Assembly: GCA_022702545.1 (NCBI GenBank)
Contig: JAHRBC010000004.1
Location: 5,300,001-5,364,000 of the forward strand
Source: Phycomyces nitens
Lineage: Eukaryota > Mucoromycota > Mucoromycetes > Mucorales > Phycomycetaceae
Reading direction: 5' to 3'
DNA length: 64,000 nt
Part shown: positions 61,719 through 64,000 of the stretch, piece by piece
How the letters are laid out: the number at the start of each line of letters is the position of its first letter
Position numbering within the stretch: the stretch's first letter is position 1
Made by a program: the position numbers and the translations under genes
The notes under the pieces: generated by a model
Database searches by the model: none
The model's input: only the letters and a program-made list of their open reading frames with translations
What the model was told of the DNA's origin: nothing

Positions 61719-62959
61719 GGCTCCAAAGAAGAGTAAGGAAGAAGAGTAAGAGAAAGAGCCGCTTTTTCTTTCTTTCTTACAAATTCACACACACACCACC
61801 AGAACTTATCTTGTTTTTTTTTTGGTATTATTATTTTGTCTATTTTTGTAACCAAAAAAAAAGTCCATCAGTTGTTTAAATACCGCTTTTGACTGGAATA
61901 TTTTTGTAAGGTTTGGTTACAGGTGTCCTTTTTGTTATTTAGACAAATAGGCTCCCAACTGAGCCTTACTGCTCTGGTCTTGAACCAAATAGCCAAGTCT
62001 AGGGCTATGGCTGCCACCCAGATTATGAGGGATTTGGGGGGGAGGGCCGCCTACTGTAAAGCAACAAGGTTATTTATCAGATCTTTGATTTTCCGATCCA
62101 AAAGATCTGATAATGATTGAGCGGGTTATCGATTGTGTGTGTATTTGTGTGAAAGTGAGCGAGTAGCACTCGGAACACGGCCAGGTGGGAAATGTAGGTT
62201 TGTATCCAAGGCACTCAATTTTTGTACTTTAACCATTTGGATTTCTAAGCAAGAGGCTCAAATGCGGCGTTTATTTATGTCCATAACAACAAACACAAGC
62301 CAGGGGGAGGGGGAGGGGGAGGAGACCACTGTGTTGGCCTACAATACCTGTTCCAGTATTTCTAATTGACCCACTCAAAAGGAGATATGTCTAGTCTTTC
62401 GAATGTCAAGACTTCCAGGAAATGACTCATATTTCACCCGCAATTACATCACTTTCCGTCTTTTTTGGCATGTAATATTTACAATGGACGAATGCCATGT
62501 TATAATAGACGCCTAGGGTTCTTTGCTCTTGGCTCAAGAAGATGTAGTGTAATAAGAAATAGATAGAATATACCCAGATCCAGACAGTAATCAGATCCTG
62601 GATTACTCATCGCACATGTGGTCTGAGAGTTGTAACAATTGTACACTGTAACCTGCCATGTATCACCTTTCTTTAAACAGGAATAGATACATATATAGAT
62701 ATAAAAATATATAGACTAGTGATTGGAATGTATGAATTATGAAGTGGAATTGTGCAAGTGTATCATTCGCCCTGTTTCCGACGCTTTACACCATTTGTAT
62801 AGGCCATTGAATCTTCTTGCTATGAGTATTTATCAAATTGGAATCCTACTAGAGACTTACCATCAGAAGGATATAATGAGGAATTCAGAGTTCTTATTGT
62901 AGGTAAAATATCGGCCATTAAAAAAAATACACATATTGTCATTCGATATTAATCACGAC
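61719..62959. other. intergenic, upstream of the copper ATPase
   Basis: Contains the copper ATPase promoter and the RAD52 3' end. There is a GGGGGA-rich patch at about 62302-62322 and a short inverted repeat AGATCTTTGATTTTCCGATCCAAAAGATCT near 62079-62109. No gene or known RNA seen. Confidence 0.5.
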
Positions 62960-64000
62960 TTACGAGTGAGAGTCACCCTCAGCCTTGAGAAGCTCCAGGT
63001 CTGGTTGATCAATATCATCTAATTCTGCCATATGAGCGAAAAAGTCATCATCATAGTCTATACAAAAGATACTGAGCAACACATTAACCAGACCATCCAA
63101 TGCTCACCATAAGAAAAGCTTTCTTCATTTTCAGCAAGCACAATAGGCTTTGGTTGCTCCAAAACCGATTTAGGAGTATCACTAGGAGGATTGGAAGGAG
63201 TACCAGTAGTAACAATACGAGATGACACAATGCTCATTGGGGTTGGAGTAGCAAGAGGTTTAACAGTAGATGGGGTAGTAGTTGAAGAGCCATTATTTCG
63301 ACCATTGGCAATAATTGTGGTCTTGGCAGGTGTTTCTGGCTGGAATTGTTGGTGGCGATAGAGAACTTCGTTGGTGGCATTTACCTATTTGATGTATGCA
63401 TTTAGGCATTCTAATCTAAACTATTGATCATTGATTGTACTTACTTTTTGTGTTCCTCTGTGATTGTTGGCTCTAATGAACGCTTGGTCATATAGGCAGT
63501 TTCCCAAGACCCTTCCAAAGAGGCGCAATGCTCTCTTTAACCCATCAGTAACTGCTGCCTTGCGAGCCTAAATATACCATTATAAACATCTCAGTAGATC
63601 AAGATAAAACTTGCCTTTTCCAAGGCTGCAGACTTGATTCGCATGTTTTCTACAGAGCCGCAGCCAATATCCTACAAGAACACTGTAAGACACAAATGAT
63701 ACAATAATCTATTTCTTTTTTCTTTTTGGTGGGATGATTAATATTAAAAACAAGGTATAATCTTGCCTCATGGAACGTGCCGTTCTTAAGAGTAACCCTT
63801 ATTTGGGCAGAGGCAGCGACATTATATCTATTGCCTTCCAATTCGTCCACCTAGACAATACATATCACACTGTAAATATATATTATTGTTGAATAACAAT
63901 CGTGGCCTACATAGTCAACAGAAAGGCTTTTCACTTCTGAACTCCAACCATCAAATCCAAACATCTTGTTTGCAAGATCAATGACCATCCATCCTTCGAC
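62960..64000 (-). CDS. RAD52: RAD52 recombination mediator, 5' end outside the window
   Basis: Loads Rad51 on RPA-coated DNA and anneals single strands in double-strand break repair; nuclear. Exons on the minus strand are 64000(partial)-63911, 63850-63767, 63671-63615, 63567-63445, 63384-63108 and 63057-62960. The visible part begins inside the conserved annealing domain: [17 protein letters not shown], then [60 protein letters not shown] and [10 protein letters not shown]. After this the sequence turns into a Thr/Pro/Ser-rich tail of roughly 110 residues. It ends in an acidic segment ([20 protein letters not shown]) that could be the Rad51 or RPA contact. The tail is shorter than that of yeast Rad52. 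Introns 2 and 3 of the visible part use GC donors (GAG|GCAAGA, AAG|GCAAGT). The first exon(s) are missing from the window. Confidence 0.95.

Noticed and set aside
1..64000. CRISPR array, rRNA operon, LTR retrotransposon or telomeric repeat
   Set aside because: Read for on both strands; no regularly spaced repeats, rRNA signatures, LTR pairs with reverse transcriptase, or telomere-like arrays were found.

Overview
The window looks like a piece of an early-diverging fungal genome (Mucoromycota; a Mucorales or Phycomyces-like fungus is the best guess). Reasons: spliceosomal genes with many introns of about 45-90 bases (GT-AG, some with a TACTAAC branch site), AT-rich spacers of 1-8 kb full of microsatellites, fungal versions of conserved eukaryotic genes, Tc1/mariner and Mutator-like (MULE) relics, and two loci of a family I associate with mucoralean genomes. 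No tRNA, rRNA or CRISPR array was found. Exon joins were worked out by hand. Twelve of the thirteen complete gene models keep one open frame through all joins; the exception is the orphan gene at 6425-8355.

Layout. 73-1452 (-) is nicotinate phosphoribosyltransferase. 2-8.6 kb is an accessory region: a fold-back repeat, a 5'-truncated gene fragment, a dead Tc1/mariner transposase, a block of about four imperfect repeats, and a multi-exon orphan gene whose 3' end is repeated in inverted orientation. 8.6-11.8 kb is nearly empty. 11.8-19 kb holds a TFIIIC-like WD40 subunit (-), a Zds-type protein (+) and a PPZ-type phosphatase (+). 19-27.2 kb is nearly empty apart from a second Tc1 relic.

27.2-38.1 kb is the densest part. 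The AP-2 mu subunit (-) and UPF2 (+) diverge from a 354-base spacer, followed by a La-related RNA-binding protein with an RGG tail (+) and a C2H2 zinc-finger regulator (-). 41.4-42.6 kb is an arrestin-like adaptor (-) with PPxY motifs. 46-49 kb is a decayed MULE with candidate terminal inverted repeats. 51.2-54.0 kb encodes a cation/Ca2+ exchanger (+). 54.3-56.3 kb is a second decayed element whose ends share the CACGACGTT motif with the MULE. 57-58 kb is adenosine kinase (+), 58.3-61.7 kb a copper P-type ATPase with four metal-binding domains (-), and the right edge cuts a RAD52 gene (-).

How the genes relate. There is no operon or metabolic cluster. Local groupings are NMD factor plus La protein (RNA metabolism) and Zds-like protein plus PPZ phosphatase (phosphatase signalling); both could be chance. 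The least ordinary signals are the inverted terminal-exon copy beside the orphan gene, GC-AG introns in UPF2 and RAD52, a La motif lacking its usual aromatic RNA-binding residues, and two elements sharing a terminal motif.
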